A stretch of DNA of 64,000 nucleotides from Algoriphagus boseongensis (GCF_004362805.1 NZ_SNYF01000009.1:124001-188000); one strand, 5' to 3'; counted from the stretch's first letter, positions 40,561 through 52,204 are shown. A program made the numbers and translations. Notes: a model not told the origin generated them from the sequence alone.

Positions 40561-41880
40561 ATGAAAAAGTTTATTTCGACAGTTAAAAATATTTTCTCAA
40601 TCGAAGATTTGAGAATCCGTATTATCAATACGATTGGATTCTTGATCATCTTCCGTTTAGGTTCTTTTATTGTTCTCCCAGGTGTAGATCCTTCTAGACT
40701 TGGTGCAGCTCCAGAAGGGATCTTCGGTTTGATTGATACTTTCCTTGGAGGAGCTTTCAGTAATGCTTCCATCTTCGGTTTGGGAATTATGCCCTATATC
40801 TCTGCATCTATCGTATTGCAGTTGCTTACTGTCGGAGTACCCTATTTTCAAAAAATGCAAAAGGAAGGGGAATCTGGTCGAAAAAGAATCAATCAGATTA
40901 CTCGTGTATTAACCATTGCTATTACAGTTGCGCAAGGTATCGGTTATGTAACTGCTACTATTTTGCCTACAGGTGCTGTAATGGTTAGTACCTCCCTTTT
41001 CATGTTCAGTTCTCTAGTTCTTCTCTCAGCCGGTACCATGTTCTGTATGTGGTTAGGTGAGAAGATCACTGAAAAGGGTATCGGAAACGGTATCTCAATG
41101 CTGATCATGATTGGTATTATCTCTAGGTTCCCTGGCGCTATCATCGCTGAGGTTTTAGAGAAAAATACATCTGGGATGTTGCTATTATTAATTGAAGCTG
41201 GTGTATTGTTCTTTGTTGTAGTAGGGGTAATTGCCTTGACAGAAGCTACAAGAAGAATTCCAGTACAGTATGCGAAGCAAGTTGTCGGAGGTAAAGTATA
41301 TGGAGGACAGCGTCAGTACATTCCAATTAAAGTGAATGCTTCTGGTGTTATGCCGATCATCTTTGCTCAGTCTCTGATGTTTGTTCCAGCATTGATTGCT
41401 CAGATCTGGGCAGGTGAAAGTGATATTGCCAACTACATTGGAACCACTTTCTCTGATTTCACTTCCTGGCAATATAATTTGCTATTCGCTGTATTGATCA
41501 TTGTGTTCACGTTCTTCTACACTGCGATTACTGTTAACCCAGAGCAAATTGCAGAAGACATGAAAAGAAACGGAGGATTCGTTCCTGGTATAAAGCCTGG
41601 AGCTCCAACCTCTGAGTTTATTGACAGCATAATTTCTAAAATCACATTGCCTGGTTCTATCCTCCTTGCGGCAGTGGCGATTCTTCCTGCTTTGGCAATC
41701 ATTGCCGGGGTTGGTGGTGAGTTCGCTCAGTTCTATGGAGGTACTTCCTTGCTGATTATGGTTGGTGTGATCATGGATACTTTGAGACAAATCGAAAGTT
41801 ATCTATTGATGAGACACTACGAAGGAATGATGAAGTCTGGTAATATGAAGAATAATCCTTCGAATTACCAAGTAGCTTAA
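40561..41880 (+). CDS. secY: Preprotein translocase subunit SecY
   Basis: The 439-residue protein has ten predicted membrane helices and forms the pore of the Sec channel in the inner membrane. The plug region follows helix 1 (FIVLPGVDPSRLG), and the conserved FSNASIFGLGIMPYISASIVLQLL and cytoplasmic RRIPVQYAKQ loop are present. It pairs with SecE encoded at 16377-16565. Its place at the end of the spc cluster, before map and infA, is standard. Confidence 0.98.
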   Translation: MKKFISTVKNIFSIEDLRIRIINTIGFLIIFRLGSFIVLPGVDPSRLGAAPEGIFGLIDTFLGGAFSNASIFGLGIMPYISASIVLQLLTVGVPYFQKMQKEGESGRKRINQITRVLTIAITVAQGIGYVTATILPTGAVMVSTSLFMFSSLVLLSAGTMFCMWLGEKITEKGIGNGISMLIMIGIISRFPGAIIAEVLEKNTSGMLLLLIEAGVLFFVVVGVIALTEATRRIPVQYAKQVVGGKVYGGQRQYIPIKVNASGVMPIIFAQSLMFVPALIAQIWAGESDIANYIGTTFSDFTSWQYNLLFAVLIIVFTFFYTAITVNPEQIAEDMKRNGGFVPGIKPGAPTSEFIDSIISKITLPGSILLAAVAILPALAIIAGVGGEFAQFYGGTSLLIMVGVIMDTLRQIESYLLMRHYEGMMKSGNMKNNPSNYQVA

Positions 41881-41881
41881 A

Positions 41882-42655
41882 ATGATTCATTACAAGACTT
41901 CGGAAGAAGTTCAAAAGATTAAAGAGAGTGCAGATATACTTGGTAGAGCACACGGTGAAATCGCCAAGCATATCAAAGAAGGGGTAAAGACCTCTTTTCT
42001 TGACAAAATTGCTGAAGAGTTTATCAGGGATCACGGTGCAGTTCCTTCATTTAAGGGCTACAATGGTTTTCCCGCGTCACTTTGTATTTCTGTGAACGAA
42101 GTTGTGGTTCATGGTTTTCCAAGTGAATATGAATTGAAAGATGGCGATATAATCTCAGTAGATTGTGGAGTCTTTCACCAAGGTTTTCATAGCGATTCCG
42201 CTTATACGTACCCTATTGGTGAGGTTTCCCCTTCTGTCTTAGCATTACTTAAAGCCACTAAAGATTCGCTCTATTTGGGGATCGAGCAGGCCAAATCTGG
42301 TAACAGAGTTGGAGATATCGGTCACGCCATTCAGAAGTTTGTAGAAGCGAAAGGCTACACCGTAGTTCGAGAATTAGTCGGACACGGATTAGGTAAAAAT
42401 CTTCACGAAGCTCCTGAGGTCCCAAATTATGGCAAAAAAGGAAGTGGTCCCTTGTTAAAACAAGGAATGGTGATTGCGATCGAGCCGATGATCAATCTTG
42501 GATCAAGAAATATTGTTCAAGAGCGGGATGGGTGGACAATCAGAACAGCCGACAGAAAACCGTCAGCCCATTATGAACATACAGTCGCAATATTTGAAGA
42601 TAGAACAGAGGTCCTAACGACCCATAAATACATAGAAGAGATAGTTAAATTCTAA
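41882..42655 (+). CDS. map: Type I methionine aminopeptidase
   Basis: The 257-residue enzyme removes the initiator methionine from new proteins. Metal ligands are visible in order: Asp in [10 protein letters not shown], Asp in [12 protein letters not shown], His in [14 protein letters not shown], Glu in VIAIEPM and Glu in EHTVAIFED. The substrate histidine in VVVHGFPS is also present. It overlaps or abuts neighbours by 1 base, so translation is probably coupled to secY and infA. Confidence 0.98.
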   Translation: MIHYKTSEEVQKIKESADILGRAHGEIAKHIKEGVKTSFLDKIAEEFIRDHGAVPSFKGYNGFPASLCISVNEVVVHGFPSEYELKDGDIISVDCGVFHQGFHSDSAYTYPIGEVSPSVLALLKATKDSLYLGIEQAKSGNRVGDIGHAIQKFVEAKGYTVVRELVGHGLGKNLHEAPEVPNYGKKGSGPLLKQGMVIAIEPMINLGSRNIVQERDGWTIRTADRKPSAHYEHTVAIFEDRTEVLTTHKYIEEIVKF

Positions 42656-42656
42656 T

Positions 42657-42875
42657 ATGGCCAAACAGACATCAATCGAGCAAGACGGCACCATCACGGA
42701 AGCGTTGTCCAACGCGATGTTTAAAGTGGAACTGGAAAATGGACATCAATTGATTGCTCATATTTCCGGTAAAATGAGGATGAATTATATCAAAATCCTT
42801 CCCGGAGATAAAGTCAAATTGGAATTGTCTCCTTATGATTTAACAAAAGGTAGAATAGTATATCGATATAAATAG
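42657..42875 (+). CDS. infA: Translation initiation factor IF-1
   Basis: The 72-residue S1/OB-fold protein reads [61 protein letters not shown]-1 occupies the ribosomal A site during initiation. Length and sequence match the family exactly. It starts 1 base after map and precedes rpmJ by 6 bases. Confidence 0.99.
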   Translation: MAKQTSIEQDGTITEALSNAMFKVELENGHQLIAHISGKMRMNYIKILPGDKVKLELSPYDLTKGRIVYRYK

Positions 42876-42881
42876 ACTGAT

Positions 42882-42998
42882 ATGAAAGTTAAGGCATCTA
42901 TTAAAAAAAGAAGTGTTGACTGTAAAGTGATTAGAAGAAACGGAAAACTTTACGTCATCAATAAGAAGAATCCTAAGTTTAAACAAAGACAAGGTTAA
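42882..42998 (+). CDS. rpmJ: 50S ribosomal protein L36 (zinc-independent form)
   Basis: This 38-residue gene runs from the ATG at 42882 to TAA at 42996-42998. The product starts [19 protein letters not shown] and ends in KQRQG. Of the four zinc ligands in canonical L36, only Cys14 remains; positions 11, 27 and 32/33 are Ser, Asn and Lys/Phe. L36 sits in the 50S subunit near the GTPase region. Its place between infA and rpsM is standard. Confidence 0.97.
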   Translation: MKVKASIKKRSVDCKVIRRNGKLYVINKKNPKFKQRQG

Positions 42999-43000
42999 TC

Positions 43001-43378
43001 ATGGCTAGAATTGCAGGTGTAGACATACCAGACAATAAGCGCGGCGAAATCGGACTTACCTATATCTTCGGAATTGGTAGAAGTTCAGCCAGAGCGATCC
43101 TGAGCAAGGCCGGTATCTCTTTTGACAAAAAAGCAGGTGAGTGGGATGACGATGAGTCTACCGCAATCCGTAATATCATCGCTGAGGAATTTAGAACCGA
43201 AGGCGCTCTGAAGTCAGAGATCCAACTAAACATCAAGCGTCTGATGGATATCGGATGTTATAGAGGTTTGAGACACAGAAAAGGACTTCCTGTACGTGGT
43301 CAAGGTACTAAGAACAATGCCAGAACAAGGAAGGGTAAGCGTAAAACTGTTGCTAACAAGAAGAAGGCAACTAAATAA
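43001..43378 (+). CDS. rpsM: 30S ribosomal protein S13
   Basis: The 125-residue product starts [30 protein letters not shown] and carries the C-terminal signature [25 protein letters not shown]13 bridges the subunits and touches P-site tRNA. It is joined to rpmJ by the TAATCATG pattern and starts the alpha-type cluster. Confidence 0.99.
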   Translation: MARIAGVDIPDNKRGEIGLTYIFGIGRSSARAILSKAGISFDKKAGEWDDDESTAIRNIIAEEFRTEGALKSEIQLNIKRLMDIGCYRGLRHRKGLPVRGQGTKNNARTRKGKRKTVANKKKATK

Positions 43379-43393
43379 AACCTGATTTAGATT

Positions 43394-43792
43394 ATGGCTC
43401 AGAAAAGAAACGATAAAGCAAAAGGTAAAAAAAGAGTAGTAAAGGTAGAAGCTGTAGGACAGGCTCACATCAAAGCCTCCTTCAACAATATCATTATCTC
43501 CATTACCAATAATGCAGGTCAAGTAATCTCTTGGGCTTCTGCCGGTAAAATGGGATTCAGAGGTTCTAAGAAAAACACTCCTTACGCTGCTCAGATGGCC
43601 GCTCAAAACTGCGGACAAGTAGCATACGATCTCGGTTTGAGAAAAATCGAAGTATTCGTAAAAGGACCAGGCGCTGGTCGTGAATCTGCGATCAGAACTT
43701 TGCAAAATGTAGGATTGGACGTGACTACGATCATCGACGTGACTCCACTTCCTCACAACGGTTGTCGTCCTCCTAAGCGTAGAAGAGTTTAA
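43394..43792 (+). CDS. rpsK: 30S ribosomal protein S11
   Basis: The 132-residue product has [20 protein letters not shown], the [14 protein letters not shown] motif and the C-terminus [19 protein letters not shown]11 lies on the 30S platform near the E site. It is complete and of normal length. Confidence 0.99.
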   Translation: MAQKRNDKAKGKKRVVKVEAVGQAHIKASFNNIIISITNNAGQVISWASAGKMGFRGSKKNTPYAAQMAAQNCGQVAYDLGLRKIEVFVKGPGAGRESAIRTLQNVGLDVTTIIDVTPLPHNGCRPPKRRRV

Positions 43793-43810
43793 TTTTAAAA
43801 AAGTAACAGA

Positions 43811-44416
43811 ATGGCAAGATATACAGGTCCTAAAGCAAAGATCTCCAGAAAATTTGGAGAAGCTATCGAAGGGCATAGCAAGGCACTTCAAAAGAAAAAC
43901 TACCCTCCAGGTCAGCACGGCCGAGGTAGAAGAAAGAAGCAGTCTGAATATGCTGTTCAGCTTGCTGAGAAGCAGAAAGCTAAATACATCTATGGCGTGT
44001 TGGAAAGACAATTCGCTAAGATGTTTGACATCGCTTCCAGAAAATCAGGTATCACCGGTGAAAACTTACTTCAATTGCTTGAAGCGAGATTGGATAACAC
44101 CGTATACCGTATGGGAATTTCCCCTACTCGTCGTGGAGCAAGACAGCTTGTATCGCACAAGCACATCTTGGTAAACGGTGAAGTGGTAAACATTCCTTCT
44201 TACACTTTGAAGCCTGGTGATGTGGTTTCAGTTAGAGAGCGTTCTAAGTCTCTTGAAGCAATCACCAGCAGCTTGGCGGGAAGAGGAGCAAATAGATATC
44301 CTTGGTTAGAGTGGGATAATGCTTCTTTGTCAGGCAAATTCGTCAGTGTTCCGGGCAGAGATGATATTCCTGAGAATATCAAGGAGCAGCTCATTGTCGA
44401 ACTTTACTCTAAGTAA
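43811..44416 (+). CDS. rpsD: 30S ribosomal protein S4 (zinc-free form)
   Basis: The 201-residue product has [21 protein letters not shown] and the S4 RNA-binding domain ([38 protein letters not shown]). The N-terminus has no cysteines, so the zinc knuckle found in some S4 proteins is absent. S4 starts 30S assembly and in enterobacteria represses the alpha operon. It is 39 bases before rpoA. Confidence 0.98.
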   Translation: MARYTGPKAKISRKFGEAIEGHSKALQKKNYPPGQHGRGRRKKQSEYAVQLAEKQKAKYIYGVLERQFAKMFDIASRKSGITGENLLQLLEARLDNTVYRMGISPTRRGARQLVSHKHILVNGEVVNIPSYTLKPGDVVSVRERSKSLEAITSSLAGRGANRYPWLEWDNASLSGKFVSVPGRDDIPENIKEQLIVELYSK

Positions 44417-44455
44417 TATTTTACTATTTTCAGCTAAAAAAACAGAACGAGATAT

Positions 44456-45445
44456 ATGTCCATACTAGCATTTCAAATGCCTGAGAAAGTGGTGATGGAG
44501 AAAGCCGACGACTTTCATGGCTTGTTCACCTTCAAACCTCTTGAAAAAGGCTATGGAGTTACCATCGGTAACGCCCTAAGAAGAATCTTGCTTTCTTCCT
44601 TGGAGGGATACGCCATCACTTCCATCAAAATTCCGGGAGTGGTTCATGAGTTCTCCACCATTGAGGGTGTAGTAGAAGACGTGACTGACATCATTTTGAA
44701 CCTAAAGCAGGTGAGATTCAAGAAAGTGCACGAAGCATTTGACGGAAAAATCACAGTTGAGATCAAAAATCAGTCTGTGTTCACCGCAGGGGACATTGCT
44801 AAGTTCACTTCTTCTTTCGAAGTTCTTAATCCTGAGTTGGTGATCTGTCATATCGACGAGACCAAAAACTTTGAGATTGAATTGACTGTAGAAAAAGGAA
44901 GAGGGTATTTGCCAGCTGAAGAATCCAAGCCCAAAGAGCAGGTTTTTGGACAAATTGCAATCGACGCAGTATTTACGCCAATCAAAAACGTAAAGTATAG
45001 CGTAGAAAACACCCGAGTAGAGCAGAAGACTGACTTCGAAAAATTGATCCTTGAAGTTTCTACAGATGGTTCTATCCATCCAGAGAAAGCGCTTCAGGAA
45101 TCTGCTAAGATTTTGATTCAGCACTTTATGTTGTTCTCCGACCAGACTATGGTCCTTGATTCTACCGGTATTGCAGAACCAGAGCCTATCGATGAGGAAT
45201 TCCTTCACATGAGAAAGCTATTGAAGACTTCTTTGAGCGACCTCGATCTTTCTGTTCGTGCGTTCAACTGTCTGAAAGCTGCTGATGTGAGAACCCTAGG
45301 CGACTTGGCCAAGCTTGAAATTTCTGACATGATGAAATTCAGAAACTTCGGTAAGAAGTCTCTTGCTGAGCTTGAGCAGTTGATCCAGGAAAAAGGTTTG
45401 ACCTTTGGGATGGATATTTCTAAGTATAAACTTGATGAAGAATAA
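44456..45445 (+). CDS. rpoA: DNA-directed RNA polymerase subunit alpha
   Basis: The 329-residue product has the N-terminal assembly domain ([34 protein letters not shown]) and, after a linker, the C-terminal domain with [25 protein letters not shown] that contacts upstream DNA and regulators. Two copies seed RNA polymerase assembly with rpoB and rpoC products. Its place between rpsD and rplQ is standard. Confidence 0.99.
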   Translation: MSILAFQMPEKVVMEKADDFHGLFTFKPLEKGYGVTIGNALRRILLSSLEGYAITSIKIPGVVHEFSTIEGVVEDVTDIILNLKQVRFKKVHEAFDGKITVEIKNQSVFTAGDIAKFTSSFEVLNPELVICHIDETKNFEIELTVEKGRGYLPAEESKPKEQVFGQIAIDAVFTPIKNVKYSVENTRVEQKTDFEKLILEVSTDGSIHPEKALQESAKILIQHFMLFSDQTMVLDSTGIAEPEPIDEEFLHMRKLLKTSLSDLDLSVRAFNCLKAADVRTLGDLAKLEISDMMKFRNFGKKSLAELEQLIQEKGLTFGMDISKYKLDEE

Positions 45446-45451
45446 AAAACA

Positions 45452-45985
45452 ATGAGACACGGTAAGAAAATTAACCACCTTGGAAGGACGTCTTCTCACA
45501 GAAAGGCGATGCTATCCAACATGGCAACTTCCCTCATTCTTCACAAGCGTATCTCCACCACGCTTGCTAAGGCAAAAGAATTGAAGAAGTTTGTAGAGCC
45601 TCTGGTAACCAGAGCTAAAGAAGATACTACTCATAATAGAAGAATTGCTTTCTCCTACCTAAAAAGCAAAGATGCCATCAAGGCTCTTTTCGGCGAGGTA
45701 ATCGAAAAAGTAGGTTCTCGTCCAGGAGGTTACACCAGAATTATCAAGACTGGTTTCCGTTTGGGTGACAACGCTGAGATGTGTATCATCGAATTGGTTG
45801 ACTTCAACGAATTGATGTTGAAAGACGCTAAGCCTGCTAAGAAAACTACTAGAAGATCAAGAAGATCTACTGGTAAGGCTGAGTCTGTTGAAGCTGCTCC
45901 AGTTGCGGCTCCTGCAGCAGAGGCAAAAGCAGAAGAGCCTAGCGCTCCTGAAGCTTCAACTGAAGGCGAAAACGAAGAAAAATAA
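45452..45985 (+). CDS. rplQ: 50S ribosomal protein L17 with C-terminal extension
   Basis: Residues 1-125 are ordinary L17 ([66 protein letters not shown]). About 50 further residues form a low-complexity tail, first basic and then rich in Ala, Glu and Pro, which is absent from the 127-residue enterobacterial protein. Such tails are common in this phylum; their role is unknown. It is the last gene of the ribosomal block, followed by a terminator. Confidence 0.97.
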   Translation: MRHGKKINHLGRTSSHRKAMLSNMATSLILHKRISTTLAKAKELKKFVEPLVTRAKEDTTHNRRIAFSYLKSKDAIKALFGEVIEKVGSRPGGYTRIIKTGFRLGDNAEMCIIELVDFNELMLKDAKPAKKTTRRSRRSTGKAESVEAAPVAAPAAEAKAEEPSAPEASTEGENEEK

Positions 45986-46008
45986 TTTGAAAGTTATTTT
46001 CAAATATC

Positions 46009-46042
46009 AAAAGGATTGGACGGCTGTTCAATCCTTTTTTTA
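46009..46042 (+). terminator. Terminator of the ribosomal protein cluster
   Basis: AAAGGATTG pairs with CAATCCTTT across a 10-base loop and is followed by more than four extra Ts. It lies about 25 bases after the rplQ stop. Confidence 0.88.
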
Positions 46043-46077
46043 TACCCCAATATCTTATCCTCCTCCCAAGTTTTGGT

Positions 46078-46085
46078 TAACTTTG
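46078..46085 (+). promoter_or_regulatory. Possible -7 element of the carA promoter
   Basis: TAACTTTG matches TAnnTTTG exactly and ends 16 bases before the carA ATG, which would give a very short leader. The -33 position reads TTAT, not TTTG. Confidence 0.5.
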
Positions 46086-46101
46086 GGCAACCTTTGAAAA
46101 A

Positions 46102-48505
<2,404 letters not shown>

Positions 48506-48525
48506 TTCAACTCAATAAAAGTATG

Positions 48526-48556
48526 AAAGGCAGTTCCGAAAAGAGCTGCCTTTTTT
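48526..48556 (+). terminator. Terminator after eno
   Basis: AAAGGCAG pairs with CTGCCTTT, with three further inner pairs and loop CGAAAA, followed by TTTT. It lies 20 bases after the eno stop. Confidence 0.85.
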
Positions 48557-48597
48557 CTTGCATCATTTTTGTAACTTCCATTTTGAAATTTATTGCC

Positions 48598-48885
48598 ATG
48601 CAAAAGATCCTCAAATACAGTCGCAATTTTTATGTCTTGGCGACGCTATTCTTTCTTTTTTGGATGATTTTTATCGATTCCAACAACCTGGTCAATCAAA
48701 TCCGTTTAAGTAAGAAGCTCTGGGATTTGGAGGACCAAAAAGAATTCTACCAAGAGCGGAAAGTTCAGATCAAGGCCGAAAGGGAGGAATTGATGAGCAA
48801 TCCAGAACTTCTCGAGAAGTTTGCCAGAGAACGATATTTCATGAAAAAACAAACTGAAGATTTATATGTCATTGTCGAAAAATAA
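48598..48885 (+). CDS. Septum formation initiator family protein (DivIC/FtsB-like)
   Basis: The 95-residue product has a short cytoplasmic start, one membrane helix (FYVLATLFFLFWMIFIDSNNL), then a periplasmic coiled coil (DLEDQKEFYQERKVQIKAEREEL) and the end motif EKFARERYFMKKQTEDLYVI. This is the FtsB/DivIC layout; such proteins link early and late cell-division proteins with FtsL and FtsQ. The ATG at 48598 was chosen. The in-frame ATG at 48523 lies inside the eno terminator. It overlaps the next gene by 20 bases. Confidence 0.9.
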   Translation: MQKILKYSRNFYVLATLFFLFWMIFIDSNNLVNQIRLSKKLWDLEDQKEFYQERKVQIKAEREELMSNPELLEKFARERYFMKKQTEDLYVIVEK

Positions 48886-49414
48886 ATTTCTCCTGCTTTT
48901 TTTCTTTGCCTTTACCCTTTTTCAAACTTCTTCCTTCGCCCAACGCGAAATTTACGGGGATTCGACTTCCTTCAGGGATAGATTGTTTTTTGGAGGGAAT
49001 TTGGGACTTCAATTCGGTACGGTGACTTTCATTGACGTTTCTCCTTTGGTGGGAGTGATGATTACCCCAAGACTTTCAGGTGGAGCTGGCTTGACCTACC
49101 AATATTACGACGACAATAGATTCCAGGGAGCCAATGGCTCATCTTACGGTGGAAGGGTTTTTGGCAGGTACAATGTGCTGCCCAATATCTTCACTCATGT
49201 AGAATACGAAAACATCAACTGGAATGCCTACAATCTGGTAGCTGAGGACTTCCGTAGAACTTGGACAGATGCCTTATTTGTAGGTGGAGGCTATTTCGCA
49301 CCTTTTGGCAGACGGGGAGGAGCGAATTTTACTTTTTTGTATAATGTCTTGTATGACCGTCAAACCTCCTACTACGCTGAACCTTATGTGATCAGAGTGG
49401 GTTTTGTTCTATAG
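48866..49414 (+). CDS. Putative outer membrane beta-barrel protein
   Basis: The 182-residue product has a signal peptide (FLLLFFFAFTLFQTSSFA, then QREIYGD) and alternating aromatic and polar strands, ending in VIRVGFVL, as expected for a small beta-barrel of about eight strands. No specific family was recognised. It overlaps the DivIC-like gene by 20 bases, so the two are probably translated together. The pairing is shared by relatives as far as I recall, but that is not proven here. Confidence 0.7.
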   Translation: MSLSKNKFLLLFFFAFTLFQTSSFAQREIYGDSTSFRDRLFFGGNLGLQFGTVTFIDVSPLVGVMITPRLSGGAGLTYQYYDDNRFQGANGSSYGGRVFGRYNVLPNIFTHVEYENINWNAYNLVAEDFRRTWTDALFVGGGYFAPFGRRGGANFTFLYNVLYDRQTSYYAEPYVIRVGFVL

Positions 49415-49432
49415 TTGCGCTAGACAAAATCC

Positions 49433-50278
49433 ATGAAATCTCTGATTCAAAAAATCCACCACGCACATCAGGAGTGCTCTGATTGCCCGTCTCCTAAGGT
49501 AATCCAACAGTTTTTTGAGGAATTACTAGGCTTACTTTTCCCGGAATATGCGGTGCAAAAAGTAAAGTCAGAAGAGGAGGTTTCGGCAAGGTTAATCCTT
49601 TTGAAAGAAACCCTAACCGCCATTTTGCTTCGAAATAAGCATTTGCATGCTGGTGATGGAAAGGAGTTAGCCGCTGACTTTTTTCACAAACTGGAAAAGG
49701 TTTTTGATTGGGTGCATCAGGATGTGGATGCCATGTATGCTGGTGATCCGGCTGCCAAATCCAAAACAGAAATCCTTCGAAGCTATCCGGGTTTCTATGC
49801 TATTGCAGCCTATAGAATTGCCCATGAACTCCATCAGTTGGGAATCAAGTTAATTCCAAGGATGATCACCGAGATCGCTCACAGCAAAACAGGAATCGAT
49901 ATTCACCCGGGGGCTAAAATCGGTCAATTCTTCTGTATCGACCACGGAACAGGAGTGGTAATCGGGGAGACCACCGTTATCGGAAATCATGTGAAAATTT
50001 ACCAAGGTGTTACCCTTGGAGCTTTGAGCGTGGACAAAGCCGATGCAGATCTGAAGCGGCATCCGACTATTGAGGATCATGTGGTGATTTATGCGGGAGC
50101 TACCATTTTGGGTGGAAATACCCGGATCGGCGCTAATTCTGTAATCGGCGGAAATGTCTGGTTGACCAAATCTGTTCCTGCCAATTCCAAAGTCTATTAC
50201 CAAACCCAAATCCATCATGAGGATGGCTTGGTGACGGACCGATATGTCTTTAAAAATGATTTCGATGCGACTCTTTGA
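49433..50278 (+). CDS. cysE: Serine O-acetyltransferase (EpsC/CysE type)
   Basis: The 281-residue enzyme makes O-acetylserine, the carbon skeleton of cysteine. The N-terminal half is helical with ILRSYPGFYAIAAYRIAHELH. The C-terminal left-handed beta-helix has hexapeptide repeats and the active-site stretch IDIHPGAKIGQFFCIDHGTGVVIGE, then YQGVTLGALS. It overlaps the cysteine synthase gene, which performs the next step, so the pair is a two-step cysteine unit. Feedback inhibition by cysteine is typical of the family. Confidence 0.95.
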   Translation: MKSLIQKIHHAHQECSDCPSPKVIQQFFEELLGLLFPEYAVQKVKSEEEVSARLILLKETLTAILLRNKHLHAGDGKELAADFFHKLEKVFDWVHQDVDAMYAGDPAAKSKTEILRSYPGFYAIAAYRIAHELHQLGIKLIPRMITEIAHSKTGIDIHPGAKIGQFFCIDHGTGVVIGETTVIGNHVKIYQGVTLGALSVDKADADLKRHPTIEDHVVIYAGATILGGNTRIGANSVIGGNVWLTKSVPANSKVYYQTQIHHEDGLVTDRYVFKNDFDATL

Positions 50279-51143
50279 ACTAATCGGCAATACTCCATTG
50301 ATTGAGTTGGAGCATATTCCTACCAATCCTAAAGTCAAAATCCTCTGCAAACTGGAGGGCCAAAATCCCGGAGGAAGTGTCAAGGATAGGGCTGCTTACA
50401 ATATGCTTAGATCTGCCTTGGACCGGGGAGAAATCAAAAAAGGGGACAAACTGGTAGAAGCAACCAGCGGAAATACAGGTATTGCTTTAGCCATGGTTGC
50501 CAAAGTTCTGGGCTTGGATATGACCCTGATCATGCCGGATAACTCTACCAAGGAGCGGGTACTTTCCATGGAAGCTTATGGAGCGAGAGTGATTTTGACT
50601 CCTGCTGCCAAGACTATAGAGTATTCCCGAACCCTGGCTGAAGAGATGAATGCCAAGGAAGGGTATTTTATGCTCAATCAATTTGCCAATCCGGATAATT
50701 ACTGGGCACATTACAAGACTACTGGCCCGGAAATCTGGAGAGATACCCAAGGCAAAGTCACCCATTTTGTTTCGGCTATGGGAACTACCGGAACCATCAT
50801 GGGCGTCTCCAGATATTTAAAAGAAAAAAATCCCGCCATTCAAATCGTAGGAACTCAACCTACAGACGGTTCCAGTATTCCTGGAATCAGACGCTGGTCT
50901 CCGGAGTTTTTGCCGGCAATTTTTGAAAAAGATCGTGTGGATAGGGTGATTGATGTCAGCCAGGATCAAGCCACCCAAATGACCCGACGCATGGCGAAGG
51001 AGGAAGGAATCCTCGCCGGAATGAGTAGCGGAGGAGCGCTACATGCAGCAATTGAATTGTCCAAGGAATTGGAAGAAGGATTGATCGTCTGCATCACCTG
51101 CGATCGTGGGGATCGATACCTCAGCTCGGATTTGTTTGGGTAA
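50265..51143 (+). CDS. cysM: Cysteine synthase (CysM/CysK family)
   Basis: This PLP enzyme converts O-acetylserine and sulfide (or thiosulfate) to cysteine. The PLP lysine is in PGGSVKDRAAYNML; the substrate loop EATSGNTGIALA and the phosphate loop SAMGTTGTIMG are present, and the C-terminus CDRGDRYLSSDLF is typical of CysM. The ATG at 50265 (MRLFELIGNTPL, 292 residues) fits the family start; in-frame ATGs at 50244 and 50256 are possible. It overlaps cysE by 14 bases. The CysM assignment over CysK is likely but not certain. Confidence 0.93.
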   Translation: MRLFELIGNTPLIELEHIPTNPKVKILCKLEGQNPGGSVKDRAAYNMLRSALDRGEIKKGDKLVEATSGNTGIALAMVAKVLGLDMTLIMPDNSTKERVLSMEAYGARVILTPAAKTIEYSRTLAEEMNAKEGYFMLNQFANPDNYWAHYKTTGPEIWRDTQGKVTHFVSAMGTTGTIMGVSRYLKEKNPAIQIVGTQPTDGSSIPGIRRWSPEFLPAIFEKDRVDRVIDVSQDQATQMTRRMAKEEGILAGMSSGGALHAAIELSKELEEGLIVCITCDRGDRYLSSDLFG

Positions 51144-51149
51144 AATTTA

Positions 51150-51175
51150 GCCCATGATTTAAATCATGGGCTATG
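51150..51175. terminator. Perfect 26-base inverted repeat, probable bidirectional terminator
   Basis: TAGCCCATGATTT is followed directly by its reverse complement, and AAAATT and AATTTT flank the two sides. It lies between the ends of the convergent cysM and isomerase-like genes. T-runs on either side are short, so efficiency is uncertain. Confidence 0.7.
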
Positions 51176-51194
51176 AATTTTGTGATCTCTTTTT

Positions 51195-52106
51195 TCAAAA
51201 AAACCTTTTCATTTTCTCCAATCCCTCTTTGACGACTACTGCGGCATCCATGGCATAGTAGGTGGGGTTAAAGAGTTCCAGGGAAAGGATGATTTGCCCT
51301 CCTTTTGATTTTAGTGTATTGGCGAGTTCCTGCATAGGGGCGGCTCCGTCTCCAGGCATCACGCGATCCTTGTCCTGCTGCTCCAGTCGGGGAATAGACG
51401 CCGGGACATCGTTCATGTGGAAGATATCAATGCTATGCCCGTCCAGCATTTTCATGCCTTCAAAGCCTGATCCTCCCCGAAAGAGGTGATAGACATCAGC
51501 CAAGATCTTGGCATCCTTGTCATCAGCCACGGCAGCGACCATCATCGCCTGACCCAAGTGATAAAAGGAAGGGAAAGCTCCCCAGAATTCCAGTTGGGGC
51601 ATCACCCCGGTTTTTCTTCCCAAGTCCAAAAGCCGTTTGTATTTCTCTCCTGCCTGCATCAGATCCAGAGGAGCCTCGGTTCCTATGGCCGGAGCAGCCA
51701 CTCTAGGGCAGCCCAGATCGGCCAAAACCCCCATTTCCTTTTCCATTTGGGCGAAGCCTGTCTTGCTTTTTTCTGCATCCTGAGCCATCCAGGTAGGGAA
51801 TCCTATGCAATCGAAAAACTCCAATCCGGCATCGGAAGCCAGCTTTTTAAGGGAAGCCAAGCTTTTTCCAGAATCCAAATAGCCTTGGATCTCCATCATC
51901 CAGGGTTCGAATCCATCGTATCCAGCCCGTGCCGCCAATTCAATGATTTCCGGAAGACTGAGCTTTTGCCCTCGGATGGTGGAGGTATTCAGAGAAAACT
52001 TGAATTGGGTTTCTTCTTTTTGCTCAGTCTTTGCGAAGCTGGGAGTGGCTAGGGTAGCTAGAGGAGCTAGGGCCAGGGATTTTAATAGGTTTCTTCTTGA
52101 GGTCAT
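51195..52106 (-). CDS. Exported sugar phosphate isomerase/epimerase-like TIM barrel protein
   Basis: The 303-residue product begins with a twin-arginine-type signal (MTSRRNLLKSLALAPLATLA, cleavage near SFAK). The body is a xylose-isomerase-like TIM barrel: LSLPEIIELAARAGYDGFEPW, a central VYHLFRGGSGFEG, IDIFHMNDVPASIP and ILSLELFNPTYYA. Members act on sugars or related metabolites in a metal-dependent way, and this one would work folded in the periplasm. The exact substrate is unknown. It stands alone, divergent from the exported cluster at 52205. Confidence 0.85.
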   Translation of the reverse strand: MTSRRNLLKSLALAPLATLATPSFAKTEQKEETQFKFSLNTSTIRGQKLSLPEIIELAARAGYDGFEPWMMEIQGYLDSGKSLASLKKLASDAGLEFFDCIGFPTWMAQDAEKSKTGFAQMEKEMGVLADLGCPRVAAPAIGTEAPLDLMQAGEKYKRLLDLGRKTGVMPQLEFWGAFPSFYHLGQAMMVAAVADDKDAKILADVYHLFRGGSGFEGMKMLDGHSIDIFHMNDVPASIPRLEQQDKDRVMPGDGAAPMQELANTLKSKGGQIILSLELFNPTYYAMDAAVVVKEGLEKMKRFF

Positions 52107-52204
52107 AGGGATTCAGGATTTTGTCCATTTAAAGCAAACCAATGCCGTTTATCTATATTCTGAAAATAAGCTGATTTTTGTAGAAAACCCTCGTATTTTT
52201 CAGA

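Noticed and set aside
43226..44011. Long minus-strand open frame (261 codons) across rpsM, rpsK and rpsD
   Set aside because: It is antisense to three certain ribosomal genes and its Ser/Phe/Leu-rich product is what the complement of Lys/Arg-rich codons gives. No signal, domain or promoter supports it.
52194..52201. Possible -7 element (TATTTTTC) before the exported cluster
   Set aside because: It has one mismatch, the nearest TTTG is 13 bases away instead of 19, and it would place the start almost on the ATG.
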